NCBI GenBank assembly: GCA_902786855.1
Contig: CADAEH010000004.1
Span: forward strand, 1-64,000
Source: an uncultured Eubacteriales bacterium
Lineage (GTDB): Bacteria; Bacillota; Clostridia; Peptostreptococcales; Anaerovoracaceae
Length of the DNA stretch: 64,000 nucleotides
Reading direction: 5' to 3'
The notes below the pieces were generated by a model. It was not told where the DNA came from. It saw only the letters and a program-made list of their open reading frames with translations, and searched no databases. The position numbers and the translations under genes are program-made. This document shows, piece after piece, positions 27,220 to 36,564 of this stretch (position 1 is the first letter of the stretch; each line of letters begins with the position of its first letter).

Positions 27220-27975
27220 ATGCTAAAACTCGCGATCTACGGCAAGGGCGGTATAGGTAAATCAACTATGACAGCCAATCTGTCAGCTGCTTTTGCTTCG
27301 CTTGGAAAAAAAGTAATACAGATAGGCTGCGATCCTAAGGCTGACTCAACCATCAATCTGCTGGGAGGAAGAGCTCAGCAGCCGGTTATGGAATATATCA
27401 GAGATCACGGCGATGATATAACATCTATCGATGAGATATCCGAGATCGGATATGGTGATATCCTCTGCATCGAGACCGGCGGTCCGACACCGGGTCTCGG
27501 GTGTGCCGGACGCGGTATCATTGCTACATTCAATATGCTTGAGGAACTTGAACTCTTTGAGACTGTCAAGCCTGATGTAGTTATGTACGATGTGCTTGGC
27601 GATGTGGTCTGCGGCGGATTTGCGGCACCTATAAGGGAAGGATATGCAGAACATGTCCTTATCGTGACATCAGGTGAGAAGATGGCTCTCTATGCAGCAA
27701 ACAACATATGCAGTGCTGTAGAGAATTTTGCAGACCGCGGATATGCGGATGTGGCGGGAATAATCCTCAATCGCAGGAACATCCCCGGTGAAGAAGATAA
27801 GGTCAAAAGCTTTGCAGCAGAAAAAGGTCTTGAGATCGTAGGAGATATCCCGAGAAGTGATGAGATCAATCACTTTGAAGAACAGGGCATGACAGTGATC
27901 GAGGGAGATCCTGAGCTGCCGATCAGCCGCAAATTCACAGAGCTTGCAGAGAAGCTCCTGGAGCTGGACAGATGA
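27220..27975 (+). CDS. nitrogenase iron protein-like ATPase (NifH family)
   Basis: A 251-residue member of the NifH/BchL/ChlL/CfbC group: a dimeric ATPase that passes low-potential electrons from a bridging 4Fe-4S cluster to a component-1 partner. The P-loop is GKGGIGKST (8-16). The two cluster cysteines are C95 in GCAGRG and C131 in DVVCGGFA. R98, the site of regulatory ADP-ribosylation in NifH, is present. It is shorter than true NifH (about 275-296). The start follows AGGAG at 27209-27213, and its stop overlaps the next start (ATGA). Neighbours are two component-1-like genes and hyp genes, not nif assembly genes. I infer a nitrogenase-like, group IV-type reductase and not nitrogen fixation. 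Confidence 0.93.
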   Translation: MLKLAIYGKGGIGKSTMTANLSAAFASLGKKVIQIGCDPKADSTINLLGGRAQQPVMEYIRDHGDDITSIDEISEIGYGDILCIETGGPTPGLGCAGRGIIATFNMLEELELFETVKPDVVMYDVLGDVVCGGFAAPIREGYAEHVLIVTSGEKMALYAANNICSAVENFADRGYADVAGIILNRRNIPGEEDKVKSFAAEKGLEIVGDIPRSDEINHFEEQGMTVIEGDPELPISRKFTELAEKLLELDR

Positions 27976-29258
27976 TAACAGAACCATACAGTATAACCAT
28001 AAAAGAACTTAATGAAGCTGGCGCAGACAATATACCGCCGGAACTGGTACCGGCAACGCAACTGATCTACAGCTCGCCTGCAACTCTGGCTTTTAACTCT
28101 CCGGGTGCGACAGGCTTCGGTGTGAAGAGGGCAGGACTGGCCGTACCGGGCTCAGTTATGCTCCTGGTAGCCCCTGGATGCTGCGGGCGTAATACCAAGC
28201 TTCTGTCTGAGATACCCGGATATGAGGACAGATTCTTCTTCCTGCTGATGGATGAATCAGATATCGTAAACGGTGATCATCTGGCAAGGGTACCTGAAGC
28301 AGTCAAAGAAGTCGTTGAATATCTGGACGAAAAACCATCCGCGGTCATGATATGCGCTACATGTGTGGATGCTCTTCTCGGAACGGACTGGGACAGAGTA
28401 TGCAGGAAGGCTGAGACCCTCTCCGGAGTGCCGGTCAGACCGTGCTATATGTATGCCCTTACCCGTGAAGGCAGAAAGCCTCCGATGGTTCTTGTCCGGA
28501 AAGCGATATATTCACTTCTTGAGCCGGCGAAGAGGGACCCGCGTACTGTCAACATCATGGGCTATTTCTCCTCTCTGACTGATGACTGCGAGCTGTATGA
28601 CCTGCTCATGCAGGCAGGAGTGAGAAAGATCAACGAGATATCCAGGTGCAGGGACTTTGAAGACTACCGCGGCATGTCGCGAGCTAATTTCAACATAATT
28701 CTCAACCATGAAGCGAGAACAGCAGCTGACGATATTGCCGGAAGGCTCGGGATACCATATCTCGAACTGACACGTCTGTATCAGATCGATAAAATAGCTA
28801 ATCAATATAGTGCTTTCGCGGGAAGTATCGGTGCTGAATTTGATGACTCTGAATACAGAAAGCACGCAGAGAAAGCAGTGGCAGACTTCAGGGAAAAGTA
28901 TGGCAGCATAAGCATTGCTGTGGGAGAGATGCTCAATGCAAATGCTTTCGAGCTTGCTCTTTCGCTGGTAAAATACGGATTCAGAGTTCCTGAGATCTAT
29001 TCGAATGTATCCCGTGAAGACTATGTATATATAAGGCATCTTGCTGAGATCTCACCGGAGACCAGATTATTTACCAATCTGTCTCCGACCATGCTCTTCT
29101 ATGACTGCAGCAGGGCAGAGGCGGATCTTACGCTCGGAAAAGATGCTGAATACTATCACCCGGATTGTCCTAATGTGCCGTGGAATGAAGAGAAGCAGCC
29201 TTTCGGATATTCAGGTGTAACACGTTTGTTTGAAAAAATGACGGAGGCCCTTGCATGA
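27972..29258 (+). CDS. nitrogenase component 1-like protein, NifD-like subunit
   Basis: 428 residues of the oxidoreductase/nitrogenase component 1 fold. Cysteines that resemble P-cluster ligands are C70/C71 in APGCCGRN and C128/C131 in [14 protein letters not shown]; the first classical ligand position has no cysteine. C-terminal cysteines C379 (YDCSR) and C399 (HPDCP) are extra candidate ligands or surface residues. I cannot place the FeMo-cofactor Cys and His of true NifD. It overlaps NifH-like upstream and the NifK-like gene downstream by four bases each (ATGA), so the three are made together. The likely role is the catalytic or electron-accepting subunit of a nitrogenase-like reductase of unknown substrate. 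Confidence 0.88.
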   Translation: MITEPYSITIKELNEAGADNIPPELVPATQLIYSSPATLAFNSPGATGFGVKRAGLAVPGSVMLLVAPGCCGRNTKLLSEIPGYEDRFFFLLMDESDIVNGDHLARVPEAVKEVVEYLDEKPSAVMICATCVDALLGTDWDRVCRKAETLSGVPVRPCYMYALTREGRKPPMVLVRKAIYSLLEPAKRDPRTVNIMGYFSSLTDDCELYDLLMQAGVRKINEISRCRDFEDYRGMSRANFNIILNHEARTAADDIAGRLGIPYLELTRLYQIDKIANQYSAFAGSIGAEFDDSEYRKHAEKAVADFREKYGSISIAVGEMLNANAFELALSLVKYGFRVPEIYSNVSREDYVYIRHLAEISPETRLFTNLSPTMLFYDCSRAEADLTLGKDAEYYHPDCPNVPWNEEKQPFGYSGVTRLFEKMTEALA

Positions 29259-30361
29259 GCGTAAAAGGACTTCACAAAATAATATATCCATTCGCACCTG
29301 ACCAGTCGGGAGCTGCTGCTGTGCTCTATGAGCTGGGCGGCATGATAATCATATGCGATGCCGGCGGGTGTGCAGGAAATGTGTGCGGATTTGACGAGCC
29401 GAGATGGCTCAGCACTAAAAGTGCGGTTTTCTCAGCCGGACTCAGGGACATGGATGCCATTCTCGGAAGAGACGATCTCCTCATAGAGAAGATCAAAAAG
29501 GCATCTGCTAAGATCGATGCAAAATTCGTAGCTGTCATCGGGACTCCGGTGCCTGCGACGATCGCAACGGATTATAAGGCGCTTAAGCGCATGGCAGAAA
29601 AAAGGACCGGCCTGCCGGTCATAACAATAGACAGCAACGGTGTTCTCTGGTATGACTCAGGGATCGAGAAGACATATCTTGAGTGTTTCAGAAAATTCAC
29701 CCCGGAGGATACTGAGAAAAATATCATTCCGGACTCTGTCGGAGTCATAGGTGTCACGCCGCTCGATTCAGAAAGTCTCAGTGCCGGAAAAAGGATAACA
29801 GAGACCCTGACAGCGGGGGGCAGCAAGAGAGTTATATGCTACGGCGTGGGAGGCTCACTTGAAGACTTCGCAGATGCAGGCAGAACGGAAAAGAATATCG
29901 TTGTGGCTGCTTCCGGGCTCAAGGCTGCCAGATATCTCAAAGAGAGATACGGAACACCTTACGAGTGTTCAGATCCGCTCATAGGAGAAGTACGTGCCGG
30001 TCTTCCGCTCAGCACGGAAGATCTTTACGGGAAGAAGATACTCATCATACATCAGCAGGTGCGGGCAAACGCTCTCAGAGATACGCTCCGCAAGGAGACA
30101 GATGATACCGGAAATGCTCCTGATATCACAGTAGCAACGTGGTTCATTATGGATGATGAAATAGCGGAAGAAGGAGACTTCAGGATCAGAGAAGAATCAG
30201 ACTTTTTTGATCATGTCAGTGACGGAGGCTGGGATATCATCATTGCAGACGGATCCTTCCGCAAAGCAGCAGGTGATTTCGGCGGCAGATTCATAGACTT
30301 GCCGCACTTTGCCGTATCCGGCCATTTTGCCGACGAAGAATCGGTCAGATTTTATACTTAG
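29255..30361 (+). CDS. nitrogenase component 1-like protein, NifK-like subunit
   Basis: A 368-residue component-1 fold protein, shorter than NifK (about 520). Near the N terminus C34, C39 and C44 lie in CDAGGCAGNVCGF. The place where NifK has its third ligand reads VIGTPVPATIATDY (94-107): the cysteine is replaced, a pattern seen in several uncharacterised nitrogenase-like proteins. It probably pairs with the NifD-like subunit and binds one shared cluster. The ATGA overlap upstream and the 13-base gap to hypF downstream place it centrally in the operon. The function is unknown; candidates by analogy include tetrapyrrole, C-S bond or other difficult reductions. Confidence 0.85.
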   Translation: MSVKGLHKIIYPFAPDQSGAAAVLYELGGMIIICDAGGCAGNVCGFDEPRWLSTKSAVFSAGLRDMDAILGRDDLLIEKIKKASAKIDAKFVAVIGTPVPATIATDYKALKRMAEKRTGLPVITIDSNGVLWYDSGIEKTYLECFRKFTPEDTEKNIIPDSVGVIGVTPLDSESLSAGKRITETLTAGGSKRVICYGVGGSLEDFADAGRTEKNIVVAASGLKAARYLKERYGTPYECSDPLIGEVRAGLPLSTEDLYGKKILIIHQQVRANALRDTLRKETDDTGNAPDITVATWFIMDDEIAEEGDFRIREESDFFDHVSDGGWDIIIADGSFRKAAGDFGGRFIDLPHFAVSGHFADEESVRFYT

Positions 30362-30374
30362 AGAGGTAATTGAC

Positions 30375-32840
30375 ATGCAGCATGCTGTCATTGCAAGGGT
30401 ATACGGGATAGTTCAGGGCGTGGGATTCCGCCCGTCGGTAGACAGACTTGCGAATAAACACGGCATAAAGGGGAGTGTCAGCAATAAAGGCCCTTATGTT
30501 GAGATAGATGCACAGGGCGAGGCGGCAGATATTGATGCTTTTCTTGATGATCTGAGGCACAATCCTCCTGAAAGAGCGATAATTCTTAAGCTCGACAGAG
30601 AAGATGCTCCGCAGAATATAGGAAAAGATGACCGCTTTTCTATCATAGAGAGCGCCAAGGTCAGCGGAGAGATCTTCGTATCTCCTGACATCGCTACATG
30701 CAAAAAGTGCAGGAAGGAATTGTTCGATCCCAATGACAGGCGATATCTGCATCCGTTCATAAACTGCACTTCATGCGGTCCGAGGACCACCATCCTTGAC
30801 GGGATGCCTTATGACAGGATACGCACGAGCATGTCTGAATTCCCGATGTGTCCTCAGTGTGAATATGAATATACTCACGCAGAGACTCGGAGATACGATG
30901 CACAGCCAGTCTGCTGTAATGACTGCGGACCTGAGGTGTATCTGATACCGACAGACGGAAGTGCTGTTTTGCCTGTAGATGTCGTATCATTGCCGAAATG
31001 GATGAAGGGCGGACCTGCTATAACGGAGGTCAGGCGCATTGTGAGCGGCGGAGGGATAGTTGCGATAAAAGGTATAGGCGGATTCCATCTGTGCTGCGAC
31101 GCCACCAACCAGGCAGCAGTACAGAAGTTGAGGGACATCAAGCCTCGTCCGGCGAAACCTTTTGCCGTCATGATGAGAGACCTCGAAGCAGTCCGCAGAG
31201 AATGCATTCTGGAAGAGTATCAGGAAGAGATAATAGACGGCCATCAGAAACCAATATTGCTGCTCAGAAAGAGAGACGGAGCGCCGGACACATTGCTGGC
31301 TCCCGGGATCGCTCCGGATAACCCGGCTATCGGCGTGATGCTGCCGTATGCACCGGTCCAGATGCTGCTGTTTGATTATCCTGACGGGATCACTATGCCG
31401 GATTGCCTGGTCATGACAAGCGGCAACGTATCAGGCGCAGCGATCTGCAGAGACGATGAGGACGCTGTGAGAGAGCTTTCGAGAATGTGCGATGTGATAC
31501 TTTCACATAACAGGCTCATAAGACTCCGTGCCGACGATTCTGTCATGGATTTTCACAAGGGTGAACCTTACATGATAAGAAGGTCAAGAGGCTATGCACC
31601 TCTGCCTTTCATGCTGGACATGCCTTGCTCGGGAAGTGTGCTCGCTGTAGGCGGTGAGCTCAAAAATACATTCTGTGTTTCAAGAAACCACCTCTTTTAT
31701 CCATCACCTTATATCGGTGACACAGAGGATATACGTACTGTAAGAGCACTGAGAGAATCGATGAAGAGGATGTGTGACCTTCTCGAGGCCGAGCCTGAGC
31801 TCGTCGCATGTGACAAGCATCCGAAATATAACACTTCAGCAGTTGCTCATGAGCTGGGACTGCCTGTGATAGAGGTCCAGCACCATTATGCTCACATAGC
31901 ATCATGCCTTGCAGAGAACAATCGGACAGACAAGGTGATCGGAGTGTCCTTCGACGGTACCGGCTATGGAGATGACGGCACTATATGGGGCGGGGAATTC
32001 CTGCTCGCTGACCTTGAAGGATATACAAGAGAAGGATACATAACTCCGTTTCTTCAGATCGGTGGAGATGTCTCCGCGAAGGAAGGCTGGAGAATCGCGG
32101 TGTCGATGATATATTCAGCGACCGGAGACAGGGAAAAAACATCTGCAATAGTTGAAAAACTGGGACTGTGTTCTGATCAGGAGCTGAGAGTCCAGTTCAT
32201 GATGGCAGATAAAAATATAAACAGCATCAGATCGACAAGCGCAGGAAGGCTCTTTGATGCTGTAAGCGCTGCTCTCGGTATCAGGAGGATATCGACATTC
32301 GAGGGTGAAGCATCCACTACGCTCCAGTTCACTGCTGAAAGGTGGAGTGAAGACCCGGGGACAGTGCGATACAGAAATACAGCGGATGACGAAGATCTGA
32401 TGCCTGCACCTTTTGCCTGCAGGGCAGAAGATGGAGCACTTATCCAGAACACAGACGAAATGTTTATGTGGCTGGTCACACAGAGGCTGAACGGCCGCTC
32501 ACAGGAAGAGCTTGCCTGGATGTTCCACCAGACACTTGCAGATGGTATTGTCGATATGTGCTGCAGGATACGGGAGAAAACCGGGGTGCAGATCGCAGCG
32601 CTGAGCGGCGGTGTCTTCCAGAACAGGCTGCTTCTGAGGATGTGTGAGGACGGACTTGAAAGAGAAGGATTCGAGGTGCTGCTGCACAGCATGGTACCGC
32701 CTAATGACGGAGGAATATGCCTGGGGCAAGCCGCTGTAGCTGCAAGAGCACTGTATAAAATAAAAGAGAGCGACCCTTCCGGAAAGGGCACAGAGACTGT
32801 TCAGAGGACAGTCGAACAGATAGATGAACTGCATATGTAA
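30375..32840 (+). CDS. hypF: carbamoyltransferase HypF
   Basis: Activates carbamoyl phosphate and transfers the carbamoyl group to HypE, the first step in making the CN ligands of [NiFe] hydrogenase. 821 residues. An acylphosphatase domain (1-90, R19 in VQGVGFRPS) is followed by two CX2CX18CX2C zinc fingers (C109-C112-C131-C134 and C159-C162-C181-C184), a YrdC-like domain (about 200-390) and a Kae1-like domain with the metal motif QHHYAH. All are intact. The start is the ATG 14 bases after the NifK-like stop, preceded by GAGAGG; the longer frame overlaps the upstream gene. It is clearly in the same operon as the nitrogenase-like genes. Confidence 0.95.
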   Translation: MQHAVIARVYGIVQGVGFRPSVDRLANKHGIKGSVSNKGPYVEIDAQGEAADIDAFLDDLRHNPPERAIILKLDREDAPQNIGKDDRFSIIESAKVSGEIFVSPDIATCKKCRKELFDPNDRRYLHPFINCTSCGPRTTILDGMPYDRIRTSMSEFPMCPQCEYEYTHAETRRYDAQPVCCNDCGPEVYLIPTDGSAVLPVDVVSLPKWMKGGPAITEVRRIVSGGGIVAIKGIGGFHLCCDATNQAAVQKLRDIKPRPAKPFAVMMRDLEAVRRECILEEYQEEIIDGHQKPILLLRKRDGAPDTLLAPGIAPDNPAIGVMLPYAPVQMLLFDYPDGITMPDCLVMTSGNVSGAAICRDDEDAVRELSRMCDVILSHNRLIRLRADDSVMDFHKGEPYMIRRSRGYAPLPFMLDMPCSGSVLAVGGELKNTFCVSRNHLFYPSPYIGDTEDIRTVRALRESMKRMCDLLEAEPELVACDKHPKYNTSAVAHELGLPVIEVQHHYAHIASCLAENNRTDKVIGVSFDGTGYGDDGTIWGGEFLLADLEGYTREGYITPFLQIGGDVSAKEGWRIAVSMIYSATGDREKTSAIVEKLGLCSDQELRVQFMMADKNINSIRSTSAGRLFDAVSAALGIRRISTFEGEASTTLQFTAERWSEDPGTVRYRNTADDEDLMPAPFACRAEDGALIQNTDEMFMWLVTQRLNGRSQEELAWMFHQTLADGIVDMCCRIREKTGVQIAALSGGVFQNRLLLRMCEDGLEREGFEVLLHSMVPPNDGGICLGQAAVAARALYKIKESDPSGKGTETVQRTVEQIDELHM

Positions 32841-32855
32841 TAGGAGGAAAAGAAA

Positions 32856-33065
32856 ATGTGTGTAGGTTTACCTGCCAGAGTGGTGACAGTCAAAAACGGT
32901 ATGGCACTTGTTGACGCATCGGGAGCTAAGAGAGAAGTATCGGCGGAGCTGCTTGAACAGCTTGATCCGGGCGACTATGTCATGGTACATGCAGGAGTAG
33001 CTATAGCTAAGATCACTTCAGATGACGATGAAGAGGCTGATGCACTGCTTGAAGATCTTTTTTAA
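32856..33065 (+). CDS. hypC: hydrogenase maturation chaperone HypC
   Basis: A 69-residue HypC/HupF chaperone that carries the Fe(CN)2CO unit with HypD and delivers it to the hydrogenase large subunit. The essential C2 (MCVGLPARVV) and the conserved histidine H45 (VMVHAGVAI) are present. It ends in an acidic tail. The start follows AGGAGG. It lies 15 bases after hypF and 14 before hypD. Confidence 0.95.
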   Translation: MCVGLPARVVTVKNGMALVDASGAKREVSAELLEQLDPGDYVMVHAGVAIAKITSDDDEEADALLEDLF

Positions 33066-33079
33066 TAGTTCGGGAAAAA

Positions 33080-34144
33080 ATGATGAAAGACAATAATAAG
33101 AAATCTGCACGGGAGATAATCCAGAACTACGACGGGCCGAAACTCCGCATCATGGAGGTGTGCGGTACACACACTCATGAGATTTTCAGGCTCGGCGTGA
33201 GGAATATACTTCCGGATAATATAGAGCTCATCTCAGGACCGGGCTGCCCGGTTTGCGTAACACCGGTAGGCTTCATAGATGAAGCTGTGTATCTGGCTGA
33301 AAAGCATAACTGCACTATAACTACATTCGGTGACCTTATCCGCGTCCCGGGCTCTGAAAAGAGTCTGGCGGGAGCGAGGAGCGAGGGTGCCAGAGTGCTG
33401 CCTGTATATACGCCGACGGATGCATGCAAATATGCTCTTGAGCATCCTGAAGAACAGGTCGTGTTCCTCGCTGTAGGATTTGAGACCACGACACCTTCTG
33501 CATGCATGGCCGTTAAAATGGCTGCAGAGCAGGGCCTGGACAATTTCTCGATCCTCACTGCCAATAAGACGATGACCAATGCCTATCGTGCACTCAAGGG
33601 GAGCGCGGATGCTTTCCTGTATCCGGGTCATGTCAATGCGATAACCGGTGCTGATTCATGTGCACAGCTTGTAGACGAAGGTATATACGGCGTAGTCGCC
33701 GGGTTTACCGCGAAAGAGATCCTGGCTGCTCTTGCAGTCACGATCGTAAAACTTCAGGAAGGCAAGCCGTTTTTCAAAAATTGCTACCCAAGGGTCGTTA
33801 CTGATGAGGGAAGCATTCCTGGAAAGCGCATGATGGAGGAAGTCATGGAGCCTTGCGACTCCGAATGGAGAGGGCTGGGTGTAATACCGCAGTCCGGACT
33901 CAGATTGCGTGAAGAATACGCGGCTTACGACGCGAGGAAGAAATTTGATCTGCCGGAGATCAAAGGCAAACCTAATCCGGCATGCAGGTGCGGGGATGTT
34001 CTTCAGGGAAAGTGCACTCCTGCAGACTGTAAGGTGTTCGGCAGGGGCTGCACACCGCTTCACCCTATAGGGGCTTGCATGGTATCAAATGAAGGAACTT
34101 GTGCGGCATGGTACGCATACAGGAAGGAGACAATAGATGGGTAA
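33080..34144 (+). CDS. hypD: hydrogenase maturation protein HypD
   Basis: The 354-residue scaffold on which iron receives CN and CO. The conserved motifs EVCGTHTHEIFR and SGPGCPVCVTP are intact, as is the C-terminal 4Fe-4S region with CRCGDVLQGKC, ADCKVFGRGC and GACMVSNEGTCAAW. The start could be either of two adjacent ATGs; the Shine-Dalgarno sequence is weak, which suggests coupling to hypC. Its end overlaps hypE by eight bases. Confidence 0.95.
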   Translation: MMKDNNKKSAREIIQNYDGPKLRIMEVCGTHTHEIFRLGVRNILPDNIELISGPGCPVCVTPVGFIDEAVYLAEKHNCTITTFGDLIRVPGSEKSLAGARSEGARVLPVYTPTDACKYALEHPEEQVVFLAVGFETTTPSACMAVKMAAEQGLDNFSILTANKTMTNAYRALKGSADAFLYPGHVNAITGADSCAQLVDEGIYGVVAGFTAKEILAALAVTIVKLQEGKPFFKNCYPRVVTDEGSIPGKRMMEEVMEPCDSEWRGLGVIPQSGLRLREEYAAYDARKKFDLPEIKGKPNPACRCGDVLQGKCTPADCKVFGRGCTPLHPIGACMVSNEGTCAAWYAYRKETIDG

Positions 34145-35141
34145 GACTGTAACGCTTGCACATGGAGCAGGTGGCAAGCAGACATCTGAACTTATACACG
34201 AAGTATTTGCAGCGCATTTTGCCAATCCGCTTTTTACTGCGGATGATGCAGCTGTTCTGGAGATGGAGGCAGGAAGACTGGCTATGTCTACGGATGGATT
34301 CATCGTTTCTCCGTATGAATTCCCAGGTGGAAACGTCGGAAAGCTTTCCATATGCGGCACTGTAAATGACCTTGCATGCATGGGAGCAGAGCCGCTCTAT
34401 CTGACATGTGCTTTTGTCATAGAAGAAGGCTTCCCGATGGACAAGCTTGAAGAGATCGCTGCTGCCATGGAGAAAACAGCTGCTGAGGCCGGAGTCAGGA
34501 TCGTTGCCGGAGATACCAAGGTAGCCGGCAAGGGACAGGTCGACGGCGTGTTTATCACCACCACCGGCATCGGCCGTATAAGAGATGGTGTGAAGACCGG
34601 CGGCGCGCTGGCAAAACCGGGTGATTCTGTGATCGTGACCGGTGATGTCGGAAGACACGGATGCACGATCCTTCTTGCCCGCAATGAATACGGTATAGAA
34701 GCTGATGTCGACAGCGACTGCGCACCGCTCTGGGGTGCTGTGGATTCTGTTCTGTCAGCTACGGATGATGTCCATGTCATCAGAGATGCTACACGCGGCG
34801 GTGTCGGAACTGTCCTGTACGAGATAGCTGAGCAGAGCAATGTAGGTGTAAGGATCGAGGCTGAGTCTGTTCCGGTCGACGGAGCAGTCAAGGGTGTCTG
34901 CGGAATGCTTGGACTTGAACCGCTTTATCTTGCATGTGAAGGCCGCCTTGTGATCATCGCACCTAAGGAAGAGTCAGATAAGATACTCGAAGTGCTGAAG
35001 CAGGGAAAATACACCGGGAATGCTGCTGTTATAGGAGAGATAACAGACGAGATGCCAGGCAAAGTCATAATGACTACTGAGATAGGCGCAGAGACACTTC
35101 TGCCGCAGCCTGGCGGTGAATTATTGCCGAGGATATGCTGA
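34137..35141 (+). CDS. hypE: hydrogenase maturation protein HypE
   Basis: 334 residues of the PurM/ThiL-like ATP-binding fold. HypE receives the carbamoyl group on its C-terminal cysteine and dehydrates it to a thiocyanate. The protein ends in the required PRIC, so the acceptor cysteine is present. The N-terminal HGAGGKQTSELI motif is intact. The start follows AAGGAGA inside the end of hypD. It is the last gene of the coupled series; hypA, hypB and any hydrogenase subunit or endopeptidase are missing from this window. Confidence 0.95.
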   Translation: MGKTVTLAHGAGGKQTSELIHEVFAAHFANPLFTADDAAVLEMEAGRLAMSTDGFIVSPYEFPGGNVGKLSICGTVNDLACMGAEPLYLTCAFVIEEGFPMDKLEEIAAAMEKTAAEAGVRIVAGDTKVAGKGQVDGVFITTTGIGRIRDGVKTGGALAKPGDSVIVTGDVGRHGCTILLARNEYGIEADVDSDCAPLWGAVDSVLSATDDVHVIRDATRGGVGTVLYEIAEQSNVGVRIEAESVPVDGAVKGVCGMLGLEPLYLACEGRLVIIAPKEESDKILEVLKQGKYTGNAAVIGEITDEMPGKVIMTTEIGAETLLPQPGGELLPRIC

Positions 35142-35205
35142 TCTATCATACATGCGTAAAACATCCGGTTACTGACTATATATTCCTTCAGATGGATAAT
35201 AAATG

Positions 35206-35211
35206 TATAAT
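35206..35211 (+). promoter_or_regulatory. -10 box (TATAAT) of the 35.25 kb small gene
   Basis: A perfect TATAAT 39 bases before the start codon suggests that the following gene has its own promoter and that the hyp operon ends at hypE. No terminator was recognised between them. Confidence 0.5.
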
Positions 35212-35250
35212 AAGAGAAACAGCTATAGTACACGCTTGAAGGAGAATACT

Positions 35251-35400
35251 ATGAAAATCGACACCGAAAGGATCATGAAAAAGGCTGCCGGAGCTTCTAC
35301 GGGAGTTGCTGTTGCAGCGGCATTCTTCAATATTGCTCTGATCGTCATAAAGCTGGTTGAGACTGTTACTGAAGAAGCAGAAAAGCATCAGGACGAGTAA
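35251..35400 (+). CDS. small single-pass membrane protein
   Basis: 49 residues starting MKIDTERIMKKAAG. One hydrophobic helix (about 14-35, GVAVAAAFFNIALIVIKLV) is flanked by a basic N terminus and an acidic C-terminal tail. The start is set by AAGGAG seven bases upstream; the longer frame has no ribosome binding site. It sits between hypE and a DUF362 gene. I do not recognise a family. Confidence 0.65.
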   Translation: MKIDTERIMKKAAGASTGVAVAAAFFNIALIVIKLVETVTEEAEKHQDE

Positions 35401-35446
35401 TTTCCGAAAATCAGCTGATCAGTATTGATCTAAGGGAGTTCTTATT

Positions 35447-36550
35447 GTGCAAAAAAACGAGATATGGCGTTCCTACGGAACAGATTATAAGGAAATGACA
35501 AAAAGGCTGCTCCTGCAGTCAGGTCTTGACGGACTGCTTCCGGCACCTTCGGTCCATGATCCTTGTATAGCCATCAAGCCTAACCTGGTGACACCTTCAC
35601 CTGCTTCTTTCGGTGCAACTACACATCCCGAGATCGTAGCGGGAATAATCGAGTTCCTTAAAGAGCGGGGTTACCGCAATATTGTCATAGCGGAAGGTTC
35701 CTGGGTCGGCGATAAGACATCAGAGGCTTTCGAGTACTGCGGATACATCGCACTGGCAAAGGAGTACGGTGTATCCCTTCTTGATATGCAAAAGGAGGAA
35801 GGTGCATCTGTTGATTGTGCCGGCGAGGAACTTTCCATCTGCCGCTGTGTAAATGACTGGGATTTCCTCATAAATGTTCCTGTTCTGAAGGGACACTGCC
35901 AGACGCATATCACATGTGCTCTTAAGAACATAAAGGGTCTGATACCTAATGACGAGAAAAGAAGATTCCATACGATGGGCCTTCACAGACCTATCGCACA
36001 TCTTAACGCCGGTATCAGACAGGATTTCATCGTAATAGATCATATATGCGGAGATCTCAGTTTTGAGGAGGGCGGGAGTCCTGTAACGCGTAACTGCATT
36101 ATGACAGCTCTCGATCCGGTTCTGGTCGATGCCTATGTCTGCTCTCTTCTGGATTACAGTACTGAGGATGTGCCGTATATAGGAATGGCTGAAGAACTTG
36201 GTATCGGCAGCAGCGACCTTTCTGCCATGAGACTCATAACATGTGAAGGCGAGCCATATGAAGATCTTCCGGCCCGGAATATTCTGGATGTCAGCTATGC
36301 AGTTGATGATGTGGATTCATGCAGTGCTTGCTATGGTATCCTGATCCCGGCACTTGAAAGGCTCGAAAGTGAAGGCCTTCTTGCCAGGCTTCCTGACAGG
36401 ATCGCAATCGGACAAGGCCACAGAGGCAAAACCGGGACCCTTGGAATAGGAAACTGCACAGCAGGCTTTGACACATGCGTCAGGGGATGTCCGCCTGAAG
36501 AGGAGGATATATATACGCAGCTGAAGAAGCTTGCCCTGAAGACACCATAA
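35447..36550 (+). CDS. DUF362 domain-containing protein
   Basis: 367 residues with the DUF362 hallmarks IKPNLVTP, VLKGHCQTHITCALKNIKG and a central SWVGDKT-type loop. The family often occurs with ferredoxin domains and redox enzymes but has no settled function. The C-terminal part has five clustered cysteines (CSACYG, GNCTAGFDTC, RGCPP) that could bind a metal cluster. The start is GTG after AAGGGAG. It follows the nitrogenase-like/hyp operon after a small membrane protein gene, so a role in the same metabolism is possible but unproven. Confidence 0.83.
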   Translation: MQKNEIWRSYGTDYKEMTKRLLLQSGLDGLLPAPSVHDPCIAIKPNLVTPSPASFGATTHPEIVAGIIEFLKERGYRNIVIAEGSWVGDKTSEAFEYCGYIALAKEYGVSLLDMQKEEGASVDCAGEELSICRCVNDWDFLINVPVLKGHCQTHITCALKNIKGLIPNDEKRRFHTMGLHRPIAHLNAGIRQDFIVIDHICGDLSFEEGGSPVTRNCIMTALDPVLVDAYVCSLLDYSTEDVPYIGMAEELGIGSSDLSAMRLITCEGEPYEDLPARNILDVSYAVDDVDSCSACYGILIPALERLESEGLLARLPDRIAIGQGHRGKTGTLGIGNCTAGFDTCVRGCPPEEEDIYTQLKKLALKTP

Positions 36551-36564
36551 TTTTATATATTGAT

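Noticed and set aside
27220-30361. A nitrogen-fixation (nifHDK) cluster
   Set aside because: The subunits are too short, lack several classical ligands, and no nifB, nifE or nifN is present; a nitrogenase-like reductase fits better.
35142-35250. Terminator behind hypE
   Set aside because: No stem followed by a T tract could be found; only a -10 box for the next gene is visible.
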